From: CAMDBL01 sp964498125
GTDB lineage: Bacteria > Pseudomonadota > Alphaproteobacteria > Rhizobiales > Hyphomicrobiaceae
NCBI GenBank assembly: GCA_964498125.1
Contig: CAZCGE010000037.1
Location: 1-58,510 of the forward strand
Direction of reading: 5' to 3'
Length of the DNA stretch: 58,510 nt
The notes beneath the pieces were generated by a model. It did not search any database. It saw only the letters and a program-made list of their open reading frames with translations, and was not told where the DNA came from. This document shows positions 7,727 through 18,056 of this stretch, one piece after another. The translations under genes and the position numbers were made by a program. Numbering within the stretch: position 1 is the stretch's first letter; every line of letters starts with the position of its first letter.

Positions 7727-8635
7727 TCAGTCGAAGAAGCCATCGAGCGGACGGTCGCCATTGATCGTGCAGCGCCGCATTTTGCGCAGATCACCGTCGA
7801 CATCGAATGTCGTCGCGCGGTGCAGCGTGCAGCGGTTGTCCCAGACGATGCATTCACCTGGCGTCCAAGTGTGCGTGTAGACGAGATGGGTGGGCGTCGC
7901 CGCGACATTGAGCTCCTCGATCAGCCGGCGTCCCGCCTCGTACGGCATACCCTCGATGGACTCGGCGTGGTCGCCGAGGAAAATGCCGAGCCGCTTCGAC
8001 TCGGGATGCTGGCGCACGATCGGATGCGCAACCGGCGGAACCTTGGCCTTCTGCTCCGGCGTCATCGGCTCGTGGCCATGCCGCCGCGTGCCCGAAAAGT
8101 CGAGATTGTGCACGGCCTTCATGGTCCGGATGCGCGCCTTCCAGTCCGGCGACAGGTTGTCGTAGGCCGCGTACATGTCGCAGAACTCGGTCTCGCCGCC
8201 GGATTTGGGACAGATCTCGCTGTACATCATCGTGGCAAGGCCGCTGCGCTCGCGCCACGAGCCGTCGGTGTGCCAATACAGCGTGCCCTTGTCGGGATGC
8301 CGGCCATTGGGGCGGCCCTCCGCGTCGAGGTTGGAGAGCAGATAGATCTCGGGATGGCCATAGCCGTGATACTGGCTCATGGGATGGATCTGCACCTCGC
8401 CGAACCGGCGCGCGAACGCGACCTGGGTCGCCGGCGGCAGATCCACCTTGCGGAATAAAATGAGCTGATAGTCGAGGAAGGCCTCGTAGACCTTGGCGAA
8501 CGCCCTTTCGTCGACGGCCTGCTCGAGCGACATGCCGACGATCTCGCAGCCGAAGCCGGGATGCAACGGTTTGATCTGGAACGGCCATTCACGACGCGGC
8601 CGCTGGATGTCGGGACCGTGTGTTTGCGTTGCCAT
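7727..8635 (-). CDS. TauD/TfdA-family Fe(II)/2-oxoglutarate dioxygenase
   Basis: A 302-residue member of the TauD/TfdA family. The iron-binding triad is seen as HTD in YWHTDGSW and the distal His in TLHRATTF; an Arg needed for 2-oxoglutarate binding follows in LRKMRRCTI. The family hydroxylates taurine, phenoxyacetates and similar organic acids. The substrate cannot be assigned. The start at 8635 is preferred over the frame extension to 8827, because GGAG precedes it and the protein then begins like its relatives. Confidence 0.88.
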   Translation of the reverse strand: MATQTHGPDIQRPRREWPFQIKPLHPGFGCEIVGMSLEQAVDERAFAKVYEAFLDYQLILFRKVDLPPATQVAFARRFGEVQIHPMSQYHGYGHPEIYLLSNLDAEGRPNGRHPDKGTLYWHTDGSWRERSGLATMMYSEICPKSGGETEFCDMYAAYDNLSPDWKARIRTMKAVHNLDFSGTRRHGHEPMTPEQKAKVPPVAHPIVRQHPESKRLGIFLGDHAESIEGMPYEAGRRLIEELNVAATPTHLVYTHTWTPGECIVWDNRCTLHRATTFDVDGDLRKMRRCTINGDRPLDGFFD

Positions 8636-8994
8636 GCTTGGAACTCCGAGGGTTTGCGCGACGCCGAGTATGACGGAAGGGGCCCCCGCCAAGCAAGCCT
8701 GTCCAGCCAGACTGTCCAACCGGTCTGGGCGACGACATGCCAAAACGTCCGCCGGCACAAAAATGCCCAGACGGGCGATGATGCCCAACCAGCCATGCCA
8801 ACGCTCGCCCGATACCGGCGAGATCACCGCGCCGCATGTGACCTGTGGACGTGCTGCGATAGCTCACGGCCGGTTGTGTGGCCCGGTCCGTGCGGCTTCC
8901 GACGACGTCGGCCGACCACCATCGGCGCGCGTCCGCAGCTGAGGGTCGTACTGAAAGTCGCGGCCGAGCGGCCCGGAATTTCCACTGGGTAACG
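8636..8994. other. Intergenic stretch without recognisable gene
   Basis: About 360 bases between the dioxygenase start and the transposase remnant. Short frames here have no recognisable content. It may contain the remaining end of the degraded IS256-type element, but I could not find matching terminal inverted repeats. Confidence 0.4.
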
Positions 8995-9450
8995 TCAAAT
9001 GGTTTGTGTCAGCAGGACGGGAGTGCTGACGCCTTGGGTTTTGTTTTCGTGGGAGAAGTCGGCGAACAGGATGCGGTCCATGCTGGTGCGATCCTGGAAC
9101 ACGCCCATGGGGCGGGTGCGGCGGCGCACCTCGCGGAAGCGGCATTCGATGGTGTTGGTGGTTCTGGCACGTTGCCTCTCCTCCAGGGTCCTGTAGCGGA
9201 AGCAGGTGAGCAGCTCGTCGAGATCGTTTCTGAGGCAGGCGACGGCGGTGGCGTAGGTGGCCTGCCAGCGATCGGCGAAGCGGCGGGCGGCCTTGCGCTC
9301 CTTAACGATGTTGGCCGCGTTCATGACGGCGTGCAAGCCACGCTTGACGGCTTCGCGGTTGGCCTTCCTGACCTTGTCGAGCACATTGCGCATCTTGTGC
9401 GCACAGCAGCGCTGCAAGGGTTTGTCGGGGGGGAGAGCTGCCTTCGGAGC
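8995..9450 (-). pseudogene. IS256-family (mutator-type) transposase, C-terminal remnant
   Basis: About 150 residues match the C-terminal part of an IS256-type transposase: QRCCAHKMRNVLDKVRKA, LRTTN-like RTTNTIECRFREVRRRTRPMG, and the usual ending TPVLLTQTI before the stop. The homologous frame can be followed upstream to about 9450 (APKAALPPDKPLQ) and then is lost. Full-length members have around 400 residues, so the N-terminal half with the first catalytic aspartates is gone. This is a dead insertion sequence upstream of the methionine operon. Confidence 0.85.
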
Positions 9451-9551
9451 GCGGTTTCCGGGACGGTGGGGGGCTGGGTGAGACCGTCAGGGATCAACCC
9501 GGTTCAACCCATTGTTGGCGGCTGCCACGGGATGACCACGACCTCTCCCCC

Positions 9552-9579
9552 TTGACACATAAACATATCTTTATATGAT
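9552..9579 (+). promoter_or_regulatory. sahR-metF-metH promoter with palindromic operator
   Basis: A near-consensus sigma-70 promoter: TTGACA at 9552-9557, a 16-base spacer and TATGAT at 9574-9579. The spacer is almost filled by the palindrome ATAAACATATCTTTAT (9559-9574; ATAAA and TTTAT arms). Its position means a bound repressor would block RNA polymerase. The shape and composition match operators of ArsR-type SahR regulators of methionine genes, so autoregulation by the next gene is the natural reading. Confidence 0.7.
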
Positions 9580-9609
9580 AACTGCAGTCTCGAAGGGAAA
9601 GTTCGACGC

Positions 9610-10632
9610 ATGGCGGCGGAGAAACTCGACAGCAAGGCGTTGGTGGCGGCGCTCAAGGCGGCCGCCGAGCCGACGCGCTTGCGCATCCTGCTGCTGCTGA
9701 CGCACGGCGAACTCAACGTCAAGGATTTGACCCGCATCCTCGGGCAAAGCCAGCCACGGCTCTCGCGCCATCTGAAGCTGTTGGTCGAGGCGGGGCTCAT
9801 CGAGCGCTTCCGCGAAGGCAGCTGGGTCTACTTTCATTTGGCGGATCGGTCATCCGGCGGTCTGGTTGTTGATCGGCTGCTGTCGCTTGCCGCCACCGAC
9901 GATGCCGCCTGCATCCGCGACCGCGAGCGCGCCGAGGCACTGCAGCGCGAGCGGGAGGCGGCTGCACAGGCGTATTTCGAGGAGAACGCCGCAACATGGG
10001 GCCGCATGCGCGCCTTGCATGCGGCCGAGGCCGAGGTCGAAGCGGCGATGCGCGACGCGCTCGGCGCAGGACCGTTCCGGCTGCTGGTCGATCTTGGCAC
10101 CGGCACCGGCCGACTGCTGGAAGTGTTCGCCGACCGCATCGAGCGCGGCATCGGCCTCGACGTCAATCAGGCGATGCTCGCCTATGCCCGCAGTAATCTT
10201 GCGCGCGGCGGCCACGCGCACGCGCAAGTGCGCCATGGCGATATCTACAGCCTGCCGCTCGACAGCGGTTGCGCCGACGCTGTCAGCATGCACCAGGTGC
10301 TGCATTACCTGCGTGATCCGGCGTCCGCCATCGGCGAAGCTGGGCGCTTGCTCGTGCCGGGCGGCCGCCTGCTGATTGTTGATTTCGCCCCGCACGATCT
10401 CGAGTTCCTGCGCGATGCACATGCTCATGTACGGTTGGGCTTTGCCCGCGATCAGGTCTGCCAATGGCTGGTCGAGGCCGGGCTCGCCCCCATCGGCGGT
10501 CGCGATCTCGTGCCTGCCGCGGCTGATGCCACAGGCAAGCTCACCGTTTCACTTTGGCTTGCCGAACGTATCGATCCAGCGATGGGTGGACGCACCAAGC
10601 GCCGCCAGCTGGCAATGGAAGGCACACGCTGA
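9610..10632 (+). CDS. sahR: ArsR-family regulator fused to SAM-dependent methyltransferase domain (SahR-type)
   Basis: A 340-residue two-domain protein. Residues about 1-90 are an ArsR winged helix (EPTRLRILLLL, ILGQSQPRLSRHLKLLVEAGLIERFREGSWVYF) without the cysteine metal site. Residues about 140-300 are a class I methyltransferase fold with the SAM motif LVDLGTGTGRLLE and acidic motif GIGLDVNQAM. SahR-type regulators use such a domain to sense S-adenosylhomocysteine and release methionine-cycle genes when it builds up. The stop overlaps the metF start (TGATG), so regulator and enzymes are co-translated. Whether the domain still methylates anything cannot be told. Confidence 0.85.
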   Translation: MAAEKLDSKALVAALKAAAEPTRLRILLLLTHGELNVKDLTRILGQSQPRLSRHLKLLVEAGLIERFREGSWVYFHLADRSSGGLVVDRLLSLAATDDAACIRDRERAEALQREREAAAQAYFEENAATWGRMRALHAAEAEVEAAMRDALGAGPFRLLVDLGTGTGRLLEVFADRIERGIGLDVNQAMLAYARSNLARGGHAHAQVRHGDIYSLPLDSGCADAVSMHQVLHYLRDPASAIGEAGRLLVPGGRLLIVDFAPHDLEFLRDAHAHVRLGFARDQVCQWLVEAGLAPIGGRDLVPAAADATGKLTVSLWLAERIDPAMGGRTKRRQLAMEGTR

Positions 10633-11570
10633 TGGCCGAAATCAAGGAACGCCGCAGCCGTCTCGTCGGTTCAGGTGAAATCGATGTGTCCTTCGAGTTC
10701 TTTCCCCCGAAGACGGAGAAGATGGAAGAAGCACTGTGGGCTGCAGTCGCGCGGCTGGCGCCGCTGCGGCCGCAGTTCGTGTCGGTCACCTACGGCGCGG
10801 GCGGCTCGACGCGCGAACGCACGCACGCCACGGTCGCCCGCATGGTGGGTGAGCCAGGTTTGCAGCCCGCCGCGCATTTGACCTGCGTGCAGGCGACTCG
10901 CGAGGAAGTCGACGAGGTCGTGCGCGGCTATTGGGCGGCCGGCATCCGCCACATCGTCGCCTTGCGTGGCGATCCTCCGGCAGGCGCCGGCACACGCTAC
11001 GAGCCACATCCCGGCGGTTATGCCAATGCGGCCGAATTGGTGGCCGGCATCAAGCGCATCGCCGACTTCGAAGTCTCGGTCGGCGGCTATTCGGAGATCC
11101 ATCCCGAGAGCGGCTCGCTGGCCGCCGATCTCGACAACCTGAAAGCCAAGGTGGATGCCGGCGCCGCGCGCGTCATCACCCAGTTCTTCTTCGACAATGC
11201 GCATTACCTGCGGTTTCTGGAACGCGCCCGCGCGCACGGCATCTGGGTGCCGATCACGCCGGGTATCGTGCCGATCCACAACTTCAAGCAGGTGTCGTCG
11301 TTCGCGGCCCGCTGCGGGGCGACGCTGCCGTCCTGGCTGGCGCGGCGCTTCGACGGGCTCGACAACGACCCGCAGACCAGCCACCTCGTCGCCGCCGCCA
11401 TGGCCGCCGAGCAAGCGATGGACCTGGTCGACCAGGGCATCAAGCAGTTCCATTTCTACACGCTGAACCGCGCCGACCTCGTCTATGCCATCTGCCACCT
11501 GCTGGGGCTCAGGCCACGCGGGGAGCGGACGGCCGTGGCCCCCTCCGCGGTAAAGGCGGTAACCGCATGA
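10632..11570 (+). CDS. metF: 5,10-methylenetetrahydrofolate reductase
   Basis: A 312-residue FAD-dependent MTHFR of bacterial length. Family motifs include SFEFFPPKTEKMEE at the N terminus, SVTYGAGGSTRERT, HLTCVQATREEVD, ALRGDPP and TQFFFDNAHYLRF. It reduces methylene- to methyl-tetrahydrofolate, the methyl donor for MetH encoded next. Start and stop both overlap neighbours (TGATG with sahR at 10630-10634, ATGA with metH at 11567-11570), showing a tightly coupled operon. The open frame upstream of 10632 is sahR shadow. Confidence 0.96.
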   Translation: MAEIKERRSRLVGSGEIDVSFEFFPPKTEKMEEALWAAVARLAPLRPQFVSVTYGAGGSTRERTHATVARMVGEPGLQPAAHLTCVQATREEVDEVVRGYWAAGIRHIVALRGDPPAGAGTRYEPHPGGYANAAELVAGIKRIADFEVSVGGYSEIHPESGSLAADLDNLKAKVDAGAARVITQFFFDNAHYLRFLERARAHGIWVPITPGIVPIHNFKQVSSFAARCGATLPSWLARRFDGLDNDPQTSHLVAAAMAAEQAMDLVDQGIKQFHFYTLNRADLVYAICHLLGLRPRGERTAVAPSAVKAVTA

Positions 11571-12628
11571 TCCGCGATGAACGCATCATGGCGCTGCACC
11601 AAGCGGCGGCCGAGCGCATCCTGGTGATCGATGGCGCCATGGGCACCATGATCCAGGCCTACAAGTTCGACGAGGCCGGTTATCGCGGCGAGCGATTCAA
11701 GGCGTGGGATCGCGACGTCAAGGGCAACAACGATCTCCTGGTGCTATCGCGGCCCGACGTCATTTTCGAGATCCACGCCCAGTACCTCGCGGCCGGCGCC
11801 GACATCCTGGAGACCAACACCTTCAACGCGCAGCGCATCTCCATGGCCGACTACGGCATGCAGGCGCAGGCCTACGAGATCAACGTCGAGGGCGCCCGCA
11901 TCGCGCGCGAGGCGGCGGATGCCTGTGAGCAGCAGAACCCGGGCCGCGTCGCCTGGGTCGCCGGCGCCATCGGTCCGACCAACCGCACCGCTTCGATCTC
12001 GCCCGACGTCAACAATCCGGGCTACCGCAACGTCTCCTTCGACGAGCTGCGCGAAGCCTACGCCGAGCAGACGCGCGGCCTGATCGCGGGCGGCGCCGAC
12101 ATCATCCTGATCGAGACGATTTTCGACACGCTGAACGCCAAGGCGGCCGGTTTCGCCGTGCTCGAGGTGTTCGAGGAGACCGGGATCACGCTGCCGATCA
12201 TGATCTCCGGCACCATCACCGACCTGTCCGGGCGCACGCTGTCGGGGCAGACGGCGGAAGCGTTCTGGTACTCGATGCGGCACCTGAAGCCGTTCTCGAT
12301 CGGGCTCAATTGCGCGCTGGGGGCCGAGACCATGCGGCCCTACATCGCCGAATTATCGGCGGTCGCCGATACGATGATCTGTGCCTATCCGAATGCCGGC
12401 CTGCCCAACGCCATGGGCGAATACGACGAGACCCCGCACGACATGGCCTGCCACATCGAGCCATGGGCCCGCGACGGTCTCGTCAACATCGTCGGCGGCT
12501 GCTGCGGCTCGACGCCCGAGCACATCGGCCATATCCGGGAGCATGTGTCGAAGTATTCCCCGCGCAAGGTGCCGGCAATCGCGCCGAAGCTGCGATTGTC
12601 TGGATTGGAGCCGTTTGTGCATGGTTGA
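11567..12628 (+). CDS. metH: Methionine synthase, N-terminal homocysteine-binding module (split MetH)
   Basis: A 353-residue protein equal to the first module of cobalamin-dependent methionine synthase. The zinc ligands that activate homocysteine are present: Cys249 (LNCALG) and Cys312-Cys313 (GGCCGS). It ends at LRLSGLEPFVHG and a stop, which is exactly where full-length MetH enters the linker to the folate module. The other modules are encoded 700 bases downstream at 13335-16052. Together the halves (353 and 905 residues) equal one ordinary MetH, so they probably assemble as two polypeptides. The gap between them holds vapBC. Confidence 0.93.
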   Translation: MIRDERIMALHQAAAERILVIDGAMGTMIQAYKFDEAGYRGERFKAWDRDVKGNNDLLVLSRPDVIFEIHAQYLAAGADILETNTFNAQRISMADYGMQAQAYEINVEGARIAREAADACEQQNPGRVAWVAGAIGPTNRTASISPDVNNPGYRNVSFDELREAYAEQTRGLIAGGADIILIETIFDTLNAKAAGFAVLEVFEETGITLPIMISGTITDLSGRTLSGQTAEAFWYSMRHLKPFSIGLNCALGAETMRPYIAELSAVADTMICAYPNAGLPNAMGEYDETPHDMACHIEPWARDGLVNIVGGCCGSTPEHIGHIREHVSKYSPRKVPAIAPKLRLSGLEPFVHG

Positions 12629-12658
12629 GGTGTGCTAGATTTGTTGTGTCTCGTGTGA

Positions 12659-12688
12659 ATTGGTCTCGTCGAGACCAATATGTACGAT
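12659..12688 (+). promoter_or_regulatory. vapBC promoter with perfect palindromic operator
   Basis: A perfect 10-base inverted repeat with one central base (arm ATTGGTCTCG, 12659-12679) lies between metH(N) and vapB. It covers a promoter-like pair, TTGGTC (12660-12665) and TACGAT (12683-12688), with 17 bases between. VapB-type antitoxins repress their own promoters through such palindromes. A promoter here would also drive the downstream half of metH, independently of the SahR-controlled promoter. Confidence 0.6.
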
Positions 12689-12716
12689 AGGGCATGGAGC
12701 CCGCTTGAGGTGCCGA

Positions 12717-12932
12717 ATGGACAAGACGATCGAGTTGGATGACGAGCTCATTCGGGAGGCCCAGGATCTCACGGGTGAAACCAATGAGCGGCAGGCCGTG
12801 GAGACCGTCCTGCGCAGTTCGTTGCGCGCGCGTCGCAAGAACCGCGATCTCATGGATCTGGTCGGCAAAATCGAATTCGATGAGGACTTCGATCCGAAAA
12901 AGCTGAGGTTCTCACGCTATGATCCTGATTGA
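12717..12932 (+). CDS. vapB: VapB-type antitoxin
   Basis: A 71-residue protein beginning TIELDDELIREAQDLTG, the ribbon-helix-helix N terminus of short VapB antitoxins (DNA binding and dimerisation), followed by a basic linker and an acidic, aromatic-tipped tail (DEDFDPKKLRFSRYD) of the kind that threads into the toxin active site. It overlaps vapC by 14 bases. The preferred ATG is at 12717; the frame is open to 12660, but that part overlaps the operator palindrome. Confidence 0.88.
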   Translation: MDKTIELDDELIREAQDLTGETNERQAVETVLRSSLRARRKNRDLMDLVGKIEFDEDFDPKKLRFSRYDPD

Positions 12933-13334
12933 GACCTCGGTTCTGGTCGATGCTGTGCGCGACCGCAGCGGAGCGATAGCGCAGCGCGTGCTCGACTTCG
13001 CCGGCGATCGCGAGATCGTGCTGTCGAGCTTCTCGCAACTTGAATTGCTCGTGGGGGCAAAGGACGACGCGGAATGGCAGAGGTTGAGCGATTGCGTCGA
13101 CAAGCGGCGCATCCTGCAGCCACAGGCCTCGTCCTGGGCGCAGGCTGCACGTATCTATTTCGACCTGCGCCGGCGAGCCCATACCGTGCGCAGCCTGATT
13201 GATTGCTGCATTGCCCAGATCGCGCTCGAGCAGGACATCCTGTTCCCGCATGACGACAGGGACTTCGAGGCGATTGCTCGAGTTCGGTCGCTGAGGCATC
13301 ACCGTGCCAATTTCAAATCGCAGGTCGCACCTTG

Positions 13335-13335
<1 letters not shown>
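12919..13335 (+). CDS. vapC: VapC-type PIN-domain toxin
   Basis: A 138-residue PIN-domain ribonuclease: IETSVLVDAVRD at the N terminus, the central acid in SFSQLELLVG and the distal pair in SLIDCCIA and HDDRDFEAIA. Odd point: the first catalytic acid, normally Asp at position 5, is Glu here, which may weaken or alter activity. VapC toxins cut tRNA or rRNA when free of VapB. Its stop (13333-13335) overlaps the ATG of the second metH half (TGATG), so the toxin is translationally coupled to a core metabolic gene. Confidence 0.88.
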
Positions 13336-16052
<2,717 letters not shown>

Positions 16053-16054
16053 GG

Positions 16055-16318
16055 CTAGGACAGCAGGCGCTCGTACTCGTCGTGGGGTCCGATCCAGTAC
16101 CAAGTGATTGTGTCTCCCTCGAGCAGGCCAAGGGCCCGATACTCGAGCCCAACGCGAATCGAGTATATCGGCTGACGTCGACTTACTCGCTTGAAGTGCA
16201 GTGATGGATGCCTGGGGTTCGCTCGCCACAGGCGGTATGCCGAGCGTGCCCGCCGCTGGACCTCGTCCGGCAGCAGATGGAACTCATGCCAGAAATCCGG
16301 CGTCGCGCGGGACTTCAT
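16055..16318 (-). CDS. RelE/ParE-superfamily toxin
   Basis: An 87-residue basic protein (FWHEFHLLPDEVQRRARSAYRLW, then HFKRVSRRQPIYSIRVGLEYRALG and ITWYWIGPHDEYERLL). The pattern of a compact helix pair followed by beta strands ending in a His-Asp-Tyr stretch fits RelE/ParE-type toxins, many of which are ribosome-dependent mRNA nucleases. It overlaps the upstream antitoxin gene by four bases (ATGA), the usual antitoxin-first order. It is convergent with metH, two bases from its stop. Confidence 0.8.
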   Translation of the reverse strand: MKSRATPDFWHEFHLLPDEVQRRARSAYRLWRANPRHPSLHFKRVSRRQPIYSIRVGLEYRALGLLEGDTITWYWIGPHDEYERLLS

Positions 16319-16548
16319 GGCCCACTCTTGTCGGACGGATCTCCATCGGTCACTCGACCCGCAGCGATGTCGGCGCGGACCTTGGCGGCCATCTTGTCCA
16401 TGAGCGCCTCGCTGCGCGGATCGGCGAACAGCGCGTCCCAGCGTTGCTCGGAGCCGAGCATCTCCAGCAGCTCGCGCGCGATCTCGTCCTGCTCGGCCTC
16501 GGGTAGCTGCTTGATCTGATCGATGGCTTTTTCGAGGAGCGTTGTCAT
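16315..16548 (-). CDS. Antitoxin of the RelE-type toxin
   Basis: A 77-residue acidic protein (MTTLLEKAIDQIKQLPEAEQDEIARELLEML followed by a more polar tail ending in SDKSGP). Small helical proteins of this form, with KAIDQIKQLPEAEQDEIA, occur as cognate antitoxins next to RelE-like toxins. GGAGGAAAG precedes the ATG at 16548. The start of the toxin lies inside its stop codon. Its function is inferred from that context. Confidence 0.78.
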   Translation of the reverse strand: MTTLLEKAIDQIKQLPEAEQDEIARELLEMLGSEQRWDALFADPRSEALMDKMAAKVRADIAAGRVTDGDPSDKSGP

Positions 16549-16631
16549 CGGCTTTCCTCCATTTGCCAGATAACATAGAGTGTGGACGGCCCTGATGGAA
16601 GCGATGCTGCTATTGCGGCGGGAGGCGGCGC

Positions 16632-18029
16632 ATGCTGCGGGCGGTGCTGATTTTGCTGTTTTCGATGCTGACGGGGCTCGTGGCGCACGCCGCCAGCGAG
16701 GCGGATCGCACTGCGTGCTTGCAGGCGAGCGGCGACAAGGCAGTCGCATTGTGCGGCCGGATCATTGCCGACGCAAAGAGTAGCATCGAGCATCGGTCAG
16801 TGGCGCTCTTCAGGCGCGCGAGCGTGCTTGGCGATCGGCGTCAATACGAGGCGGCGATCGCCGACCTCGACCAGCTCGTCACGCTGCAACCCAATCATGC
16901 GCTGGCCTTCAACCGGCGCGGCCATAGCAAGGCCGAGCTCAACCGCCATGATCAGGCGATTGCCGATTTCGACAAGGCAATCGCGATCGATCCGGGGCTG
17001 GCGCGGGCCTACAATGGCCGCGGCAATGCCCACCGCGCCAAAGGCGAGTTCGACCGGGCCCTGGTGGATTATGCCGAGGCGATGCAGCGCGAGCCGGGCT
17101 TTCTCTGGCCGCTGCGCAATCGGGCTTACGCCCACGAGCGGCTCGGCCTGTTTGCCGAGGCCGAAGCTGGCTACCAGCAGGTCATCCAAGCGGAGGGCCG
17201 GCCGGATAACAACGATGATCGGCGCGCCAAGCGCGATGCGGAGAGCGATCTGAGGCGACTGTCGGCCCTCAAGGAGGCGCGCGCGCGCAACGAGGTCCGC
17301 GCCTCCAAACGCGTCGCCCTCATCATCGCCAATACAAAATACAAGGGCACCTTCGACCGGCTCGCCACCCCCGCCAACGACGCCCGCGCGCTCGCCGCCG
17401 CACTGAAGCGCCTCGGCTTCAAGGACGAGGATGTCGTCGAGCGCCACGATCTCGATCGCAAGGCGATGATCGCCGCGCTGCGCGCGTTCGAGGCCAAGGC
17501 GCGGACCGCGGACTGGGCGACGGTGTTCTTCGCCGGCCACGGCGTCAGGGCGCGCTCCAACCTCGACTACATGATCCCGATCGACGCCAATATCACCAGC
17601 GAGAAGGATCTTGCCGACGAAGCGGTGGCGCTGGAGCGCGTGGTCGAGCGCATCGCCGACGCCAAGAAGCTGCAGCTTGTGGTGTTCGATGCCTGCCGCG
17701 GCAACGAGCTGACACGGCGGCTCTACTCCAGCACCGAGACAAAGCGAGCCGCCGCCACGACCAACCCGCCCTTCGAGGCGCCAGGCCTGATCATCGCCTT
17801 TTCCGCGCGGCGCGGGCAGTCGGCCTTCGACGGCAAAACCCATAGCCCCTTCGTCGAGGCGCTGCTCGCCAACCTCGACAAGCCGGGCGTGGATCTCGAA
17901 ACAGTGCTGTCCGGCACGGCCGAGCAGGTGCGGAAGGCAACCCGCGAGCAGCAAAGCCCCGAGATCTACGGGCTCGGCTACGGCAAAGGCGTGGCCCTCG
18001 GTCCCGGGGCCATCGCAGGGCAGCGGTGA
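16632..18029 (+). CDS. Secreted TPR and caspase-domain (peptidase C14) protein
   Basis: A 465-residue protein with an N-terminal signal peptide (about 1-21), three or four tetratricopeptide repeats (about 57-190), a charged linker and a caspase-like peptidase domain (about 223-450). The catalytic dyad is His303 (FFAGHGV) and Cys355 (FDACRGN), so it should be active rather than a pseudo-orthocaspase. Bacterial proteins of this type are arginine- or lysine-directed proteases of largely unknown role. The signal peptide suggests a periplasmic place of action. It starts 83 bases from the divergent toxin-antitoxin pair and is otherwise alone. Confidence 0.88.
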   Translation: MLRAVLILLFSMLTGLVAHAASEADRTACLQASGDKAVALCGRIIADAKSSIEHRSVALFRRASVLGDRRQYEAAIADLDQLVTLQPNHALAFNRRGHSKAELNRHDQAIADFDKAIAIDPGLARAYNGRGNAHRAKGEFDRALVDYAEAMQREPGFLWPLRNRAYAHERLGLFAEAEAGYQQVIQAEGRPDNNDDRRAKRDAESDLRRLSALKEARARNEVRASKRVALIIANTKYKGTFDRLATPANDARALAAALKRLGFKDEDVVERHDLDRKAMIAALRAFEAKARTADWATVFFAGHGVRARSNLDYMIPIDANITSEKDLADEAVALERVVERIADAKKLQLVVFDACRGNELTRRLYSSTETKRAAATTNPPFEAPGLIIAFSARRGQSAFDGKTHSPFVEALLANLDKPGVDLETVLSGTAEQVRKATREQQSPEIYGLGYGKGVALGPGAIAGQR

Positions 18030-18034
18030 GCAGC

Positions 18035-18055
18035 TGTCTGACCTCGGGTCAGACA
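18035..18055. terminator. Hairpin between convergent caspase and SMP-30 genes
   Basis: Perfect nine-base arms TGTCTGACC and GGTCAGACA around a TCG loop lie between two convergent genes, so it can serve as a two-way terminator, although no U-run follows. The same GTCAGAC core recurs in the longer hairpin at 51620-51650, suggesting a dispersed palindrome. Confidence 0.55.
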
Positions 18056-18056
18056 C

